Below are positions 17,136-25,935 of a stretch of DNA of 64,000 bases, one piece after another. The position numbers were made by a program, and so were the translations under genes. The stretch's first letter is position 1. Each line of letters starts with the position of its first letter. Source of the DNA: Phycisphaeraceae bacterium. GTDB lineage: Bacteria > Planctomycetota > Phycisphaerae > Phycisphaerales > UBA1924. The notes under the pieces are model-generated. The model saw only the letters and a list, made by a program, of their open reading frames with translations. It ran no database searches and had not been told where the DNA came from. Where the stretch lies: assembly GCA_019636615.1 (NCBI GenBank), contig JAHBXF010000001.1, positions 682,001-746,000 of the forward strand, written 5' to 3'.

Positions 17136-18431
17136 CTAGCCGATGGGCAGGCCCTGCTCGCTGCGGATGACAAGGTCGGCGCGGTCGGCGGAGGCCGGCG
17201 CGGTTTGGGTCCAGGAGGTCCAGCCCAGGCGCGAGGCGTGGTGCGTGGGCGGCCCGCCCAGACGCGTGGCGGGCACGTCGGCGGCGGCGAGCACCACCAC
17301 CGCTTCCCACGCGAACTGATCGCCGAAGGCGGTGCGGATCCAGGCGCGCAGGCGTCGCTCTGAGCGGCCCCCGGGCACGAAGTGCACGAACTGGTCGTAG
17401 CGCATGGGCCCGAGGATGATGCGGAAGGTGCTCTGGCAGTTCCAGACGCTCGCGCCCGCCACGGCGGCGCCGTCGGGCCCGCCCAGGGTTGCGGCTGCGA
17501 TGGCGTCGGCCGACTCGCCGCCGCCCAGCCGGGTGCGGTAGCGGTCGGGCAGGTGCATCCAGCGGCCCGTGAACTCTTCGACGTGCACGGGCACGCCGAA
17601 GTAGGTGCGGAGGATGGCCTGGATGTCTTCCGGGCCGTGGTGCTGGCCGGCGAGGCGGCCGGCGAAGAAGAGTTTGGCGGCGTCTGGCACGGCGTCGCGG
17701 TAGCGCAGCGCCTCCATGCCCAGGCCGAAGAGTGCCCCGATGTACACCGCGTAGCGGTTGGTATCGAGCGAGAGCAGGTAGTCGCGGTTGGCGGCGTCGG
17801 CGGTGCCGGTGAGCAGTTCGCGCGGGGTGCGGTCGAAGGAGGCGGGCATCTGGCTGGCCGACCAGGCCCGGTAGAAGAGGGAGATCATCCGGTGGTTGAA
17901 GATATCGACGAAGCGCGAGAAGGTGAAGTCGCGGTGGTGCAGTTCACGCGAGTGCGCGTGCTCGGTGAGGTGCAGGGGCAGAGGGCCGTTGGGGCCGAAC
18001 ATGCCCATGAAGTTCACGAAGAGGCGTGTGGGCGCGTGCGACGAGGGGGGGCGGCACTCGGCCACCGTGCACGGGGCGAAGAGCAGCGACGGGTGCTGGC
18101 AGAAGCGGACGGGGTCTTCGGCGGCGCGGCTTGAAGCGCCGAAACCGGGCAGGCCGTGGTGCAGCGCCTCGAGCCGGCGCACGGCGGCGAAGAAGTCGAA
18201 AGACCAGGGGGCCTCGCCGATGAGCGACCAGAAGGCCGCGCGCTCTTCGGCGCGTTCGGCGGTATCGAGGTGGTCGGGGTCGCGGGGCCGGTCGAAGGGG
18301 TGCGGCGCGGGGCCGGCGTCATCGTTCGATTCATCGCGCCCGTGTGCGAGGAGATCATCGAGCGCGTCGGCGTCGCGGCGTGCCCGTGCGGGCTTCTCGG
18401 CTGGACCCTTGTTGGACGTGTTGCCGGGCAT
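17136..18431 (-). CDS. tssG: T6SS baseplate protein TssG
   Basis: A 431-residue protein directly after tssF (26 bp gap). Family patterns: FFAAVRRLEALHHG near residue 80, HPSLLFAPCTVAE, FMGMFGPNGPLPLHLTEHA, FTFSRFVDIFNHRMISLFYRAW, and a C-terminal FRIILGPMRYDQFVHFVPGG. TssG forms the baseplate wedge with TssF, TssE and TssK. It is longer than many TssG proteins because of an acidic N-terminal extension. Confidence 0.95.
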   Translation of the reverse strand: MPGNTSNKGPAEKPARARRDADALDDLLAHGRDESNDDAGPAPHPFDRPRDPDHLDTAERAEERAAFWSLIGEAPWSFDFFAAVRRLEALHHGLPGFGASSRAAEDPVRFCQHPSLLFAPCTVAECRPPSSHAPTRLFVNFMGMFGPNGPLPLHLTEHAHSRELHHRDFTFSRFVDIFNHRMISLFYRAWSASQMPASFDRTPRELLTGTADAANRDYLLSLDTNRYAVYIGALFGLGMEALRYRDAVPDAAKLFFAGRLAGQHHGPEDIQAILRTYFGVPVHVEEFTGRWMHLPDRYRTRLGGGESADAIAAATLGGPDGAAVAGASVWNCQSTFRIILGPMRYDQFVHFVPGGRSERRLRAWIRTAFGDQFAWEAVVVLAAADVPATRLGGPPTHHASRLGWTSWTQTAPASADRADLVIRSEQGLPIG

Positions 18432-18457
18432 GATGAAAGCGGGCGGGAGGGAGCGCG

Positions 18458-20434
18458 TCAGAGGAGCGGGCGGTGACCGACACGGGCGGACCAGCGCATG
18501 ATCTCGCCGCGCTCGGTGGTGCGGACGGCTGTTTCGGTGAACGAGTTGATGGAGACGTAGCGGGCGAAGAACTGGTCGAGCACGGCGCCGAGGATGAAGA
18601 CGCCCAGCCCCTCGAACATGGATTCTTCGAGGGTGACGGTGACCTGGAGCCCGCGGCCGAAGGCGACGGCGCCCGGGGAGGGCAGGCGGCGGGTGATGGG
18701 CTCGGCGGATACGGCGCGCACGCCCTCGATCTGCTTGCGGATGGCGGGGTCGCCGATGTCACCGTAGAGTTTGAGCAGGTCGCGCAGGGCCGCGGAGCCC
18801 AGCCGCTGCGTGAGCGCGTCGGAGGTGTCCTGGGGGTCGTGGCGGTCGTCGGTGATCGAGAGGTAGTTGAGCGTGAGGTGGCTGATGAGCCGCCAGGAGG
18901 TGTCTCCTTCGGCGTGGCTGGGGCGCGGGGGCGTGGGGCCGGTGACCACGCGCACGTGCTCGACGGGCGCGCCGACATCGAGCGTGAAGTCGGTCTTGCT
19001 TTTGCCCACGGGCATCTGCAGGGGCAGGTCGCGGTTGGTGCAGAGGGTTTCGACGGCGAGTTGACGGATGTCGGTGGAGTAGGGGGCCGCGCTGGCGTCA
19101 ACGATGGAGACGTAGACCTCGCTGCCGGTGTAACTGGCGCGCGGGCCCTGGCGGCGCTCGCGGTCTGAGAGCGCGCGCGGCACGCGGTGCGTGGCGAAGT
19201 AGGCGCCGGCCTCGCGCATGTCGTCGCCGTCGGCGTCGGTGGCCGAGTAGAAGGGGCGGAAGACGCGCTCTTCGCCGCCGGTGGTGAAGCCGGTGACGCG
19301 CCCGACGCGGTAGACCTCGTAATCGAGCGGGCGGGTGCGGTCGGGGATGATCTGGAACTCGTTGGCCGAGTCGGAAACAAAGATGCGGTCGGCACGCTTG
19401 GGGAAGACGTTGATGGCGGGCGTGCAGTGCAGGGCGATGTTGTCGTTCTCGACCGCACCTTCGAGTTCGGGGTTTTCCTGCGAGAGGGGGATGATCACGT
19501 CGATCATGTCGCCGTCGCAGCGTCGCAGCGCGCCCGAGACATCGGAGATCTTTGCGAAGAGGAACCGCTGGGGGAAGGCGAAGTATTCGTGCAGCAGGCG
19601 GTAGCCCTGGAAACTGCGGTCGTCGTAGGGGATCAGGGCTTCCTGGGCCGAGAAACCAACCTGATGGATGGCCATGGGCCGGCCGTCGGGCGACGCGGTG
19701 TGCTGCCAGTTGCCCCGCTTGAGGCCCACGGGCACGGGGCGGATGACCACCGCGCGGGCGTGGGCGAAGAGGGCCTCGTAGAGGCGGGCTGGGGTGGCAT
19801 CGCCGCCGCGCAGGTACAGGATGAGGTCGCGCATGGCGACCTTGTTCCACGTGAGGCCGGCGGTGGTGCGCAGGCGGATGCGCAGGGCCGCGCGAACGGC
19901 GCCGGGCGCGGCGAGTTGCGGGTGGCGCTGGGGGGCATCGCGCCCGGCGTTCCAGTCTGTGGCGAGGTCGAGCGCGCCGGCGTCTCGGGTGTAATACCGG
20001 GTTTCGACGATTTCGACCGGCCAGAGGGAGAGGTCGTGTGCGGTGCGGTATTCGCAACTGGCGACGTCTTTGCTCGGCGCGCTGCGGAGGGTGGTGCCGC
20101 GGGGAATCTGGTACCCGTCGGCCAGGCCGGCCTCGCCGCGGTCGGGCTGGAAGCGCACGACACACATGGAGGGCGTGGGGGCGAGGTAGTGCGGGTAGAC
20201 GGTTTCGAGCAGGTTCTGGGTGAAGCGCGGGAACTCGGCGTCGAGTTTGAGTTGCACGCGCGCGGCGAGAAAGGCCGAGCCTTCGAGCAGGCGCTCGACG
20301 TACGGGTCTACACAGGGGAAGTCTTCGAGGGCGAGGCGGCCGGCGATTTTGGGGAACTCGCGCGCGAACTCTTTGGCCACCGTCTGGAGGTGTCTCAGTT
20401 CGCGGTCGTAGTAGCGGATGAGGCGTCGGTCCAT
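18458..20434 (-). CDS. tssF: T6SS baseplate protein TssF
   Basis: A 658-residue protein from ATG 20434, beginning MDRRLIRYYDRELRHLQ with FAREFPKIAGRLALE and DPYVERLLEGSAFLAARVQLKLDAEFP, the conserved TssF N-terminus. A later segment (FGRGLQVTVTLEESMFEGLGVFILGAVLDQFFARYVSINSFTE) is the C-terminal family signature. It builds the baseplate wedge with TssG. It follows tssE (32 bp between the tssE stop and this start). Confidence 0.96.
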   Translation of the reverse strand: MDRRLIRYYDRELRHLQTVAKEFAREFPKIAGRLALEDFPCVDPYVERLLEGSAFLAARVQLKLDAEFPRFTQNLLETVYPHYLAPTPSMCVVRFQPDRGEAGLADGYQIPRGTTLRSAPSKDVASCEYRTAHDLSLWPVEIVETRYYTRDAGALDLATDWNAGRDAPQRHPQLAAPGAVRAALRIRLRTTAGLTWNKVAMRDLILYLRGGDATPARLYEALFAHARAVVIRPVPVGLKRGNWQHTASPDGRPMAIHQVGFSAQEALIPYDDRSFQGYRLLHEYFAFPQRFLFAKISDVSGALRRCDGDMIDVIIPLSQENPELEGAVENDNIALHCTPAINVFPKRADRIFVSDSANEFQIIPDRTRPLDYEVYRVGRVTGFTTGGEERVFRPFYSATDADGDDMREAGAYFATHRVPRALSDRERRQGPRASYTGSEVYVSIVDASAAPYSTDIRQLAVETLCTNRDLPLQMPVGKSKTDFTLDVGAPVEHVRVVTGPTPPRPSHAEGDTSWRLISHLTLNYLSITDDRHDPQDTSDALTQRLGSAALRDLLKLYGDIGDPAIRKQIEGVRAVSAEPITRRLPSPGAVAFGRGLQVTVTLEESMFEGLGVFILGAVLDQFFARYVSINSFTETAVRTTERGEIMRWSARVGHRPLL

Positions 20435-20465
20435 GTGGGTGCTTGCCGTGTGCCGCGCCGGGGGG

Positions 20466-20978
20466 TCAGGCGCGGTCTTTGATTTCGCAGCGGCCGGTTT
20501 CCAGGTCGACTTCGGTGCGGACGTAGAGGGCCTCGGGCATGGGCAACGGGCAGAGGTCGCCGGAGATTTCGAACTCGAACCGCTGTGGGGTCTGGTGGTC
20601 GAAGGGGTCGTCGGAGGGGGGCAGAACGCGAACGGTGAGGCCGGCGCGCAGGATGCGCGGCTCGAAGTTGAGGATGGCGTCTTGCACCATGCGTTCGATG
20701 TCGGAGAGGGAGAGGCCCGAGGCGGAGAGGCCCGTGAGGTCTGGGATGCCGTAGTTGACGACGCTCTTGGCGACAAGGGGGGCGTCGTAGATGGCGTCGC
20801 CGCGCGGGTTGCAGGGCGCGTTGAGCAGCCAGCCCAGGTCGCGCAGCACGGCCATGCGGAGTTGACGCATGGACATCACGCGGCGTTCGCGGCTCTCCTG
20901 GCGAGACTCGGGGTTGTCGTCGGTGAGGCGGTCGAGCAGCGAGGGTTGCAGACGCTCAGAAACGGTGAGTTCAGCCAT
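20466..20978 (-). CDS. tssE: T6SS baseplate protein TssE (gp25-like)
   Basis: A 170-residue gp25/lysozyme-like baseplate component. It starts MAELTVSERLQPSLLDRLTDDNPE and has the conserved LRRDLGWLLNAP-like, VVNYGIPDLTG and IREPRI-like (FEPRILRAGLTV) segments. Its start overlaps the last 8 nt of tagJ, so the two are probably translationally coupled. It nucleates sheath assembly at the baseplate. Confidence 0.93.
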   Translation of the reverse strand: MAELTVSERLQPSLLDRLTDDNPESRQESRERRVMSMRQLRMAVLRDLGWLLNAPCNPRGDAIYDAPLVAKSVVNYGIPDLTGLSASGLSLSDIERMVQDAILNFEPRILRAGLTVRVLPPSDDPFDHQTPQRFEFEISGDLCPLPMPEALYVRTEVDLETGRCEIKDRA

Positions 20979-21837
20979 GGCCCTGCTCCTGTGCATCGCC
21001 CTCGGCGGCGGGCGGCGGGGGCACGATGCTGGTGCGGATGGTGCGGATGGCCAGCAGGGCGAACTCGTCGGCGTCGGTGGTGAAGACGCGGTGGCCGACG
21101 GGGACGGTGGTGCCCGGGGCGACTTCGATGAAGTTGGTGGAGCGGGAGAGGCGCAGGATGTCGTCGTTGGTGGCCTGGGTGCCCGGGTACCGCACGGGGA
21201 TGAAGCCCACCCCCTCGCCGCCGGAGGCCCAGACGAACTGCGCGGGCGCCCAGACGGCGTCGCGCAGGTCGGTGGGGGCTTCGATGCGCACGAGGGAGAT
21301 GCGGTGGAAGGGCACCCAGTAATATTTGCCGTCAACGATGGCTTCGAGGATGGGGCCCAGGCGTTCGTCGCTGTCGGCGATCCACTCGAAGGGGTGCTCG
21401 GCTGATTCATCGTCGGACTTGCCGACGCGGAGGGTGCCCGATGTTGTCGGGGCCTCTTCGAACGCCTTGGCGCGCAGGTCGGCGGCGGCGGCGTGGTTGC
21501 CCTGGGCGCTCAGGGCCAGGGCCTGCACCATCCAGCCGATCCAGGGCTCGGGCTCGCCGAGGATGAGGGGCGTGCGCTGCCCCGCGAAGACCTGCTCGCG
21601 CAGGCGTTCGCACGAGATGGCGGCCTTGCAGGTCTGGGCCATGAGCAGGCTCATGGGGTCCATCTCGGCGATGACGGCGAGTTGGTTCATCGCGCGGTCC
21701 CAGTCGCCGGTGACGCAGAGGATCTGGAAGAGGAAGACGCGGAGTTTGGGGTCGGCGGGTTTCTGGCGGATATGGCCTTCGAGCGCCTTGAGGCACTCGC
21801 CGAGTTTGGCTTGCTTGAGAAGGTCTTCGGCGAGCAT
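20971..21837 (-). CDS. tagJ: T6SS accessory protein TagJ (ImpE family)
   Basis: A 288-residue protein from ATG 21837. The N-terminal half is a TPR-like helical region (AKLGECLKALEGHIRQKPADPKLR, QILCVTGDWDRAMNQL). The C-terminal half is the ImpE domain (FEWIADSDERLGPILEAIVDGKYYWVPF, DLRDAVWAPA, VGFIPVRYPGT). In systems studied, TagJ binds the sheath protein TssB and may modulate ClpV-driven disassembly. It stands first after the terminator-like hairpin that follows hcp. Confidence 0.92.
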   Translation of the reverse strand: MLAEDLLKQAKLGECLKALEGHIRQKPADPKLRVFLFQILCVTGDWDRAMNQLAVIAEMDPMSLLMAQTCKAAISCERLREQVFAGQRTPLILGEPEPWIGWMVQALALSAQGNHAAAADLRAKAFEEAPTTSGTLRVGKSDDESAEHPFEWIADSDERLGPILEAIVDGKYYWVPFHRISLVRIEAPTDLRDAVWAPAQFVWASGGEGVGFIPVRYPGTQATNDDILRLSRSTNFIEVAPGTTVPVGHRVFTTDADEFALLAIRTIRTSIVPPPPAAEGDAQEQGHG

Positions 21838-21934
21838 TGTCGGCTCCGGGAAAGGCGGGCTTGATCGGTTGTACGTGTGGACAGGATAGACGCGGCGGAT
21901 GGTCGCGGTGCGCCGGGTTTTGAAGAGAAACAGG

Positions 21935-21977
21935 AAAGAAAAAACCCTCGCGGGCCGGCAGGGCACGCGAGGGGTTT
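21935..21977 (-). terminator. Terminator-like hairpin after hcp
   Basis: On the minus strand, a stem of about 11 bp (21977-21966 with 21952-21942, one bulged base) is followed by a run of T residues (21943-21939) and more pyrimidines. It lies 36 bp past the hcp stop and ~100 bp before tagJ, so it would trim most hcp transcripts while letting some reach tagJ and the genes beyond. Confidence 0.7.
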
Positions 21978-22012
21978 GCGTTGGAGTGACAGGCCCAGGT
22001 CGCGGGGTGCGA

Positions 22013-22504
22013 TCAGGTCTTCTGGTTGGTCTTGACGTTCCAGCCGCCGTGGACGGGGCCGCCCTTGGCCTTGCCGTCCTGGCCCTGCTCCTGGTAGTCC
22101 ATGTCGATCTGGGTGAAGTTGAAGGTGATGGACTCCATCGGGATATCTTCGCCGGCGCGGCTTGAGCCGCCGGTCTGGTAACTGCTGATGATGGCGTCGG
22201 AGAACTTGAACTTGAGGAACTCGAGTTGCTCGCCGCCGGCCTTGCGCACGTAGAAGAAGATCTCCTTGATGTGCTTGCCGGTGGCGCAGAACTGCATGAT
22301 GTTGGGGCTTGACTTGTCGGTCTTCTTCACGAAGGAGAAGTCCTGGAGTTGGGCCTTGCCCGCGCCCGCGCCGCCGCCGGCGCTGGAACTGCCGGACTGG
22401 CTCAGGCCCCAAGAGAAGGATTCGATCTCGATCTCTTCCTTGTGTTTCGCGTCGATCGACTCGCCTTTGATCCCGTCGATTTTGAGGAATGCGTCGAATG
22501 CCAT
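22013..22504 (-). CDS. hcp: T6SS tube protein Hcp (TssD)
   Basis: A 163-residue protein from ATG 22504 with AAGGAG 10 nt upstream. It starts MAFDAFLKIDGIKGES and contains IEIESFSWG, LQDFSFVKKTDKSSPNIMQFCATGKHI, and a C-terminal ITFNFTQIDMDYQEQ segment, all typical. A Gly/Ser/Ala-rich insertion (residues 38-48) sits in a loop. Hexameric rings stack to form the inner tube. The strong ribosome site and the hairpin just downstream suggest higher expression than its neighbours. Confidence 0.97.
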   Translation of the reverse strand: MAFDAFLKIDGIKGESIDAKHKEEIEIESFSWGLSQSGSSSAGGGAGAGKAQLQDFSFVKKTDKSSPNIMQFCATGKHIKEIFFYVRKAGGEQLEFLKFKFSDAIISSYQTGGSSRAGEDIPMESITFNFTQIDMDYQEQGQDGKAKGGPVHGGWNVKTNQKT

Positions 22505-22690
22505 GGGAACTTGCTCCTTGGTGCCGTTGCGGGGCACGCTTGCGGGCACGTGTCAGACGGCCCCAGCCGCCGAAGGGGCGGGACCCCTTCCCGCCTTGCC
22601 GCACGTGCCATGCGACAGCGAGTTATCCGGGATGGAAGGGGCCCGTTGCGTGCGGCCCCGGAAAATGACGACCCGAAGGGTGAAAGCGGG

Positions 22691-24187
22691 TTACTTGCCG
22701 CCCTTGGCCGAGGGGAGTTTGGAGACCAGACGCAGGGAGACGGTGAGGCCCTCGAGTTGGTAGTGCGGCCGGAGGAAGAACTTGGCGGAGTAGTAGCCGG
22801 GGTTGCCGGGGATCTCCTCGACCTGAACTTCGGCGGCGGCCAAGGGGCGGCGTGCCTTGACGTCTTCGCTGGAGTTGGCCGGATCGCCGTCGACGTATTG
22901 CAGGATCCAGTTGTTGAGCCATGTCTGCATGTCGGCGCGTTCCTTGAACGAGCCGATCTTGTCGCGGACCATGCACTTGAGGAAGTGGGCGAAGCGGCAG
23001 GTGGCGAAGAGGTAGGGCAGGCGCGCGCCGAGCTGGGCGTTGGCGGTGGCGTCGGGGTCGGAGTATTCGGCGGGCTTGTGGAGGCTCTGGGCGCCCATGA
23101 AGACCGAGTAATCGCTGTTCTTGTAGTGCGAGAGGGGCATGAAGCCGTTCTTGGCCAGTTCGGCCTCGCGCCGGTCGGTGATGGCGATTTCGGAGGGGCA
23201 CTTCATGTCGGTGCCGCCGTCGTCGGTGGGGAAGGAGTGCACGGGGAGCCCCTCGACCATGCCGCCGGATTCGGTGCCGCGGATGCGGGCGCACCAGCCG
23301 TAGGACTTGAAGGAGCGGTTGATGTTGACGCCCATGGCGTAGGCGGCGTTCATCCAGGTGAACTTGTCGTGCTTGGCGCCCTCGGTGTCTTCCTCGAAGG
23401 CGAACTCTTCGACGGGGTTGCTCTTGGCGCCGTAGGGGACGCGGGCGAGCACGCGGGGCATGGTGAGGCCGATGTACTTGGCGTCTTCGCTCTCGCGGAG
23501 GCTGCGCCAGGCGGCGTGCTCGGCCCCGCCGAAGATCTTGGTGAGGTCGCGGGGGTTGGAGAGTTCCTGCCAACTTTCCATGTTCATGGTGCTGGGTGAG
23601 GCGGCGGAGATGAAGGGGCAGTGGGCCGCGGCGGAGATCTGGGCGATGCCCGAGAGCATCTCGATATCCGGGGGCGTGTGGTCGTAGTAATAGTCGCCGA
23701 TGAGGGCGCCGTAGGGCTGGCCGCCGGGCATGCCGTATTCCTCTTCGTAGAGTTTCTTGAAGAGGGGGCTCTGGTCCCAGGCGGCGCCCTTGAACTTGGC
23801 GACGGTCTTGGCGAGGTCTTTCTTGGAGATGTTGAGAACGCGGATTTTGAGCGTCTCGTCGGTCTCGGTGTTGTTCACCAGGTGGGCCAGGCCGCGCCAC
23901 GAGGATTCGAGCTGCTGGAAGTCGGGGTGGTGGATGATCGCGTTGACCTGAGCGGTGAGTTTCTGGTCGATGGCGGCGATGATGGACTCGATGGACTTGA
24001 TGGCGTCGTCGGAGATGGTGGCGACGCCCTCGAGCGCGTGCTCGGCGAGGGTTTTGACGGCCCGCTCGATGGCTTCCTGAGCGCTGCTGGTCTTGGGCTT
24101 GAACTCTTTTCTGAGCAGCTCGTCGAGGGCGTTGCCTTCGAGAGTCACGCTGGCGAGGTTGGCGCCCTGTGCTTGGGACTCGGACAT
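22691..24187 (-). CDS. tssC: T6SS sheath protein TssC
   Basis: A 498-residue large sheath subunit. Signatures: IIHHPDFQQLESSWRGLAHLV, YGMPGGQPYGALIGDYYYDH, ISAAAHCPFISAASPSTM, RVLARVPYGAKSNPVEEFAFEE, and the C-terminal LRPHYQLEGLTVSLRLVSKLPS. With TssB it forms the contractile sheath. The start follows tssB by 61 bp. Confidence 0.97.
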   Translation of the reverse strand: MSESQAQGANLASVTLEGNALDELLRKEFKPKTSSAQEAIERAVKTLAEHALEGVATISDDAIKSIESIIAAIDQKLTAQVNAIIHHPDFQQLESSWRGLAHLVNNTETDETLKIRVLNISKKDLAKTVAKFKGAAWDQSPLFKKLYEEEYGMPGGQPYGALIGDYYYDHTPPDIEMLSGIAQISAAAHCPFISAASPSTMNMESWQELSNPRDLTKIFGGAEHAAWRSLRESEDAKYIGLTMPRVLARVPYGAKSNPVEEFAFEEDTEGAKHDKFTWMNAAYAMGVNINRSFKSYGWCARIRGTESGGMVEGLPVHSFPTDDGGTDMKCPSEIAITDRREAELAKNGFMPLSHYKNSDYSVFMGAQSLHKPAEYSDPDATANAQLGARLPYLFATCRFAHFLKCMVRDKIGSFKERADMQTWLNNWILQYVDGDPANSSEDVKARRPLAAAEVQVEEIPGNPGYYSAKFFLRPHYQLEGLTVSLRLVSKLPSAKGGK

Positions 24188-24248
24188 TGTGTCGTTCTCC
24201 GTGGGCGGCGCGGGTGCGCCGCGGGCGGGGTGAAAGGGGCTGAGGGGG

Positions 24249-24749
24249 TTATTCCTGGGGCTTGGGCGCGGCGGCGAGGCTCTTGAGCAGTTCGGGGTCG
24301 GAGAGCACCTTGGTCATGAGTTGCTCGGCGCCGCCCTTGCCGTCCATGTAGGTGAGGAGGTTGGAGAGTTGGGTGCGTGCCTCGAGGAGTTTGGCCAGGG
24401 GCTCGACCTTCTTGGCCACGGCGGCGGGCGAGAAGTCCGCCATGCTCTCGAAGGTGATGTCGACGCTGAGGTTGCCCTCGCCGGTGAGGGTGTTGGGAAC
24501 GTTGAAGGCCACGCGGGGCTTCATGCTCTTGAGGCGGTCGTCGAAGTTGTCGATGTCGATCTCGAGGAACTTGCGGTCGCCCACGGCGGGGAGGGGGTCG
24601 GCGGGCTTGCCCGAGAGGTCGGACATGACGCCCATGACGAAGGGCAGGTTGACCTTCTTCTCGGCGCCGTAGAGTTCGAGGTCATACTCGATCTGAACAC
24701 GGGGTGCGCGGTTGCGGGCGATGAACTTCTGGCTGCTCTGCTTTGCCAT
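24249..24749 (-). CDS. tssB: T6SS sheath protein TssB
   Basis: A 166-residue small sheath subunit: SSQKFIARNRAPRVQIEYDLELYGAEKKVNLPFVMGVMSDLSG, then FLEIDIDNFDDRLKSMKPRVAF and a C-terminal LLTYMDGKGGAEQL segment. It pairs with TssC, and its helix is the ClpV recognition site in studied systems. Normal length. Confidence 0.97.
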   Translation of the reverse strand: MAKQSSQKFIARNRAPRVQIEYDLELYGAEKKVNLPFVMGVMSDLSGKPADPLPAVGDRKFLEIDIDNFDDRLKSMKPRVAFNVPNTLTGEGNLSVDITFESMADFSPAAVAKKVEPLAKLLEARTQLSNLLTYMDGKGGAEQLMTKVLSDPELLKSLAAAPKPQE

Positions 24750-24809
24750 TTTCGACTCCCTTGGTGCGGCCTGCGGCGCTGTGGCGTGCGGGGGTGCACC
24801 TGATGAAAC

Positions 24810-25883
24810 TTATGACCCCGAATCCGACGTGGGTTGACTGATGCGTTCGAGAACAGAAATGGCGTCGGGCGTGAGAACGCGCGAGATCTCGAGAAAGCCC
24901 TTGCCGACGACCTGTTTGGCGGAAAGAAGAATGAGCGGGACCGGGCTTGAAGGCTCGTAGCGCTCATAGTACCGGATGACTTTGTCGATGGCGTTGACGG
25001 CGTCGGCGGCGGAGGAGACATCGCCGGAGAGGGCCGCGCCGGCGCGACCACCGCCGCCGCCCCCGCCACTACCCGAGCCCTCGGCGGCTTCTTCGGACGC
25101 GGCGGCCGCCTCACCGGAGGTGAGCCGGCGGCGGACCTGGAGGGCCGCGTCTTTGAGCATGGTCTGGAGGGGCTTGAGGTCTGGGCCGATGCCCGCGCCG
25201 CACTTGGCACTGAAGATGGCGTCGATGGCCTTGAGGGCCTCGATGCCTTCTTCGGCGGCGGCGGCGATCTGTTCAAGGATCTCCTGGTCGGTCTCGGCGA
25301 AGGCCGCGTCGATGACGGAGAGCGTGGGCGCGGGCCGCTGGTCATCGGGCGGGACCTGCAGCGTTCCTGCGGCGATGGCGATATCACGCAGGGAATACTT
25401 GCCGAGTTGGCGGCTGTCGCAGAGGGGGGCTTCGTAGACGGTGTCGAGGAAGCGGAGTTTGTCACCGAAGGTCGCCATGGGTGTGGCGAGTGGGGCGAGA
25501 GCGTTGACGCGCTCGGTAGGGTCGTTGTTGTCCTCAACATCGAGTTGAGGGAAGACCTCGTCCCAGTACTGTTCGAGCAGGCCCTGGATGAGTTTCAGGC
25601 CGTCGCGAAGGCCGGGGTGGCCGTCCATCTTCGCGGCGGCGAGGGTGATGAGGATGGCTGTGCGGAGGTGCTTGCCCTTGGCGAAGACCTCGACGCAGAC
25701 ATCGCGGACTTCGCGCCAGTTGGGCTCTTCGGCGGGGGAGAACTGGGTTTCTTCCTTGCCTTCCGCGAGGCGCTCGAGTTCGAGGAACCTGCGGTCCCAG
25801 CGCAGGTTCTCCCCGCACGCCGCTTCGGGCGAGAGGGGTTTGAGCAGGCTTTCGACGTTCACTGCTGCCACGTTGAGCACCAC
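24810..25883 (-). CDS. tssA: T6SS baseplate/cap protein TssA
   Basis: A 357-residue protein with the ImpA N-terminal domain (LLKPLSPEAACGENLRWDRRFLELERLAEGK...FSPAEEPNWREVRDVCVEVFAKGKHLRTAILIT). A Gly/Ala-rich linker follows (residues ~270-300) and then a C-terminal region with AIDKVIRYYERYEPSSPVPLIL, the VasJ/TssA signature. The start is a GTG; in-frame GTG codons a few residues later are equally possible, and no Shine-Dalgarno decides. It begins only 52 bp after the tpsA stop, so it is probably on the same transcript. Confidence 0.92.
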   Translation of the reverse strand: MVLNVAAVNVESLLKPLSPEAACGENLRWDRRFLELERLAEGKEETQFSPAEEPNWREVRDVCVEVFAKGKHLRTAILITLAAAKMDGHPGLRDGLKLIQGLLEQYWDEVFPQLDVEDNNDPTERVNALAPLATPMATFGDKLRFLDTVYEAPLCDSRQLGKYSLRDIAIAAGTLQVPPDDQRPAPTLSVIDAAFAETDQEILEQIAAAAEEGIEALKAIDAIFSAKCGAGIGPDLKPLQTMLKDAALQVRRRLTSGEAAAASEEAAEGSGSGGGGGGGRAGAALSGDVSSAADAVNAIDKVIRYYERYEPSSPVPLILLSAKQVVGKGFLEISRVLTPDAISVLERISQPTSDSGS

Positions 25884-25935
25884 CGTAGGAAGGAAGAGAG
25901 GGAACGGGGAGCCGGGCGCGCCCGGAGGGAAGAGA

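Noticed and set aside
22577..22595. Hairpin GGCGGGA/TCCCGCC between hcp and tssC
   Set aside because: A 7-bp GC-rich stem with no T run on either strand. Such stems are common by chance in this sequence.
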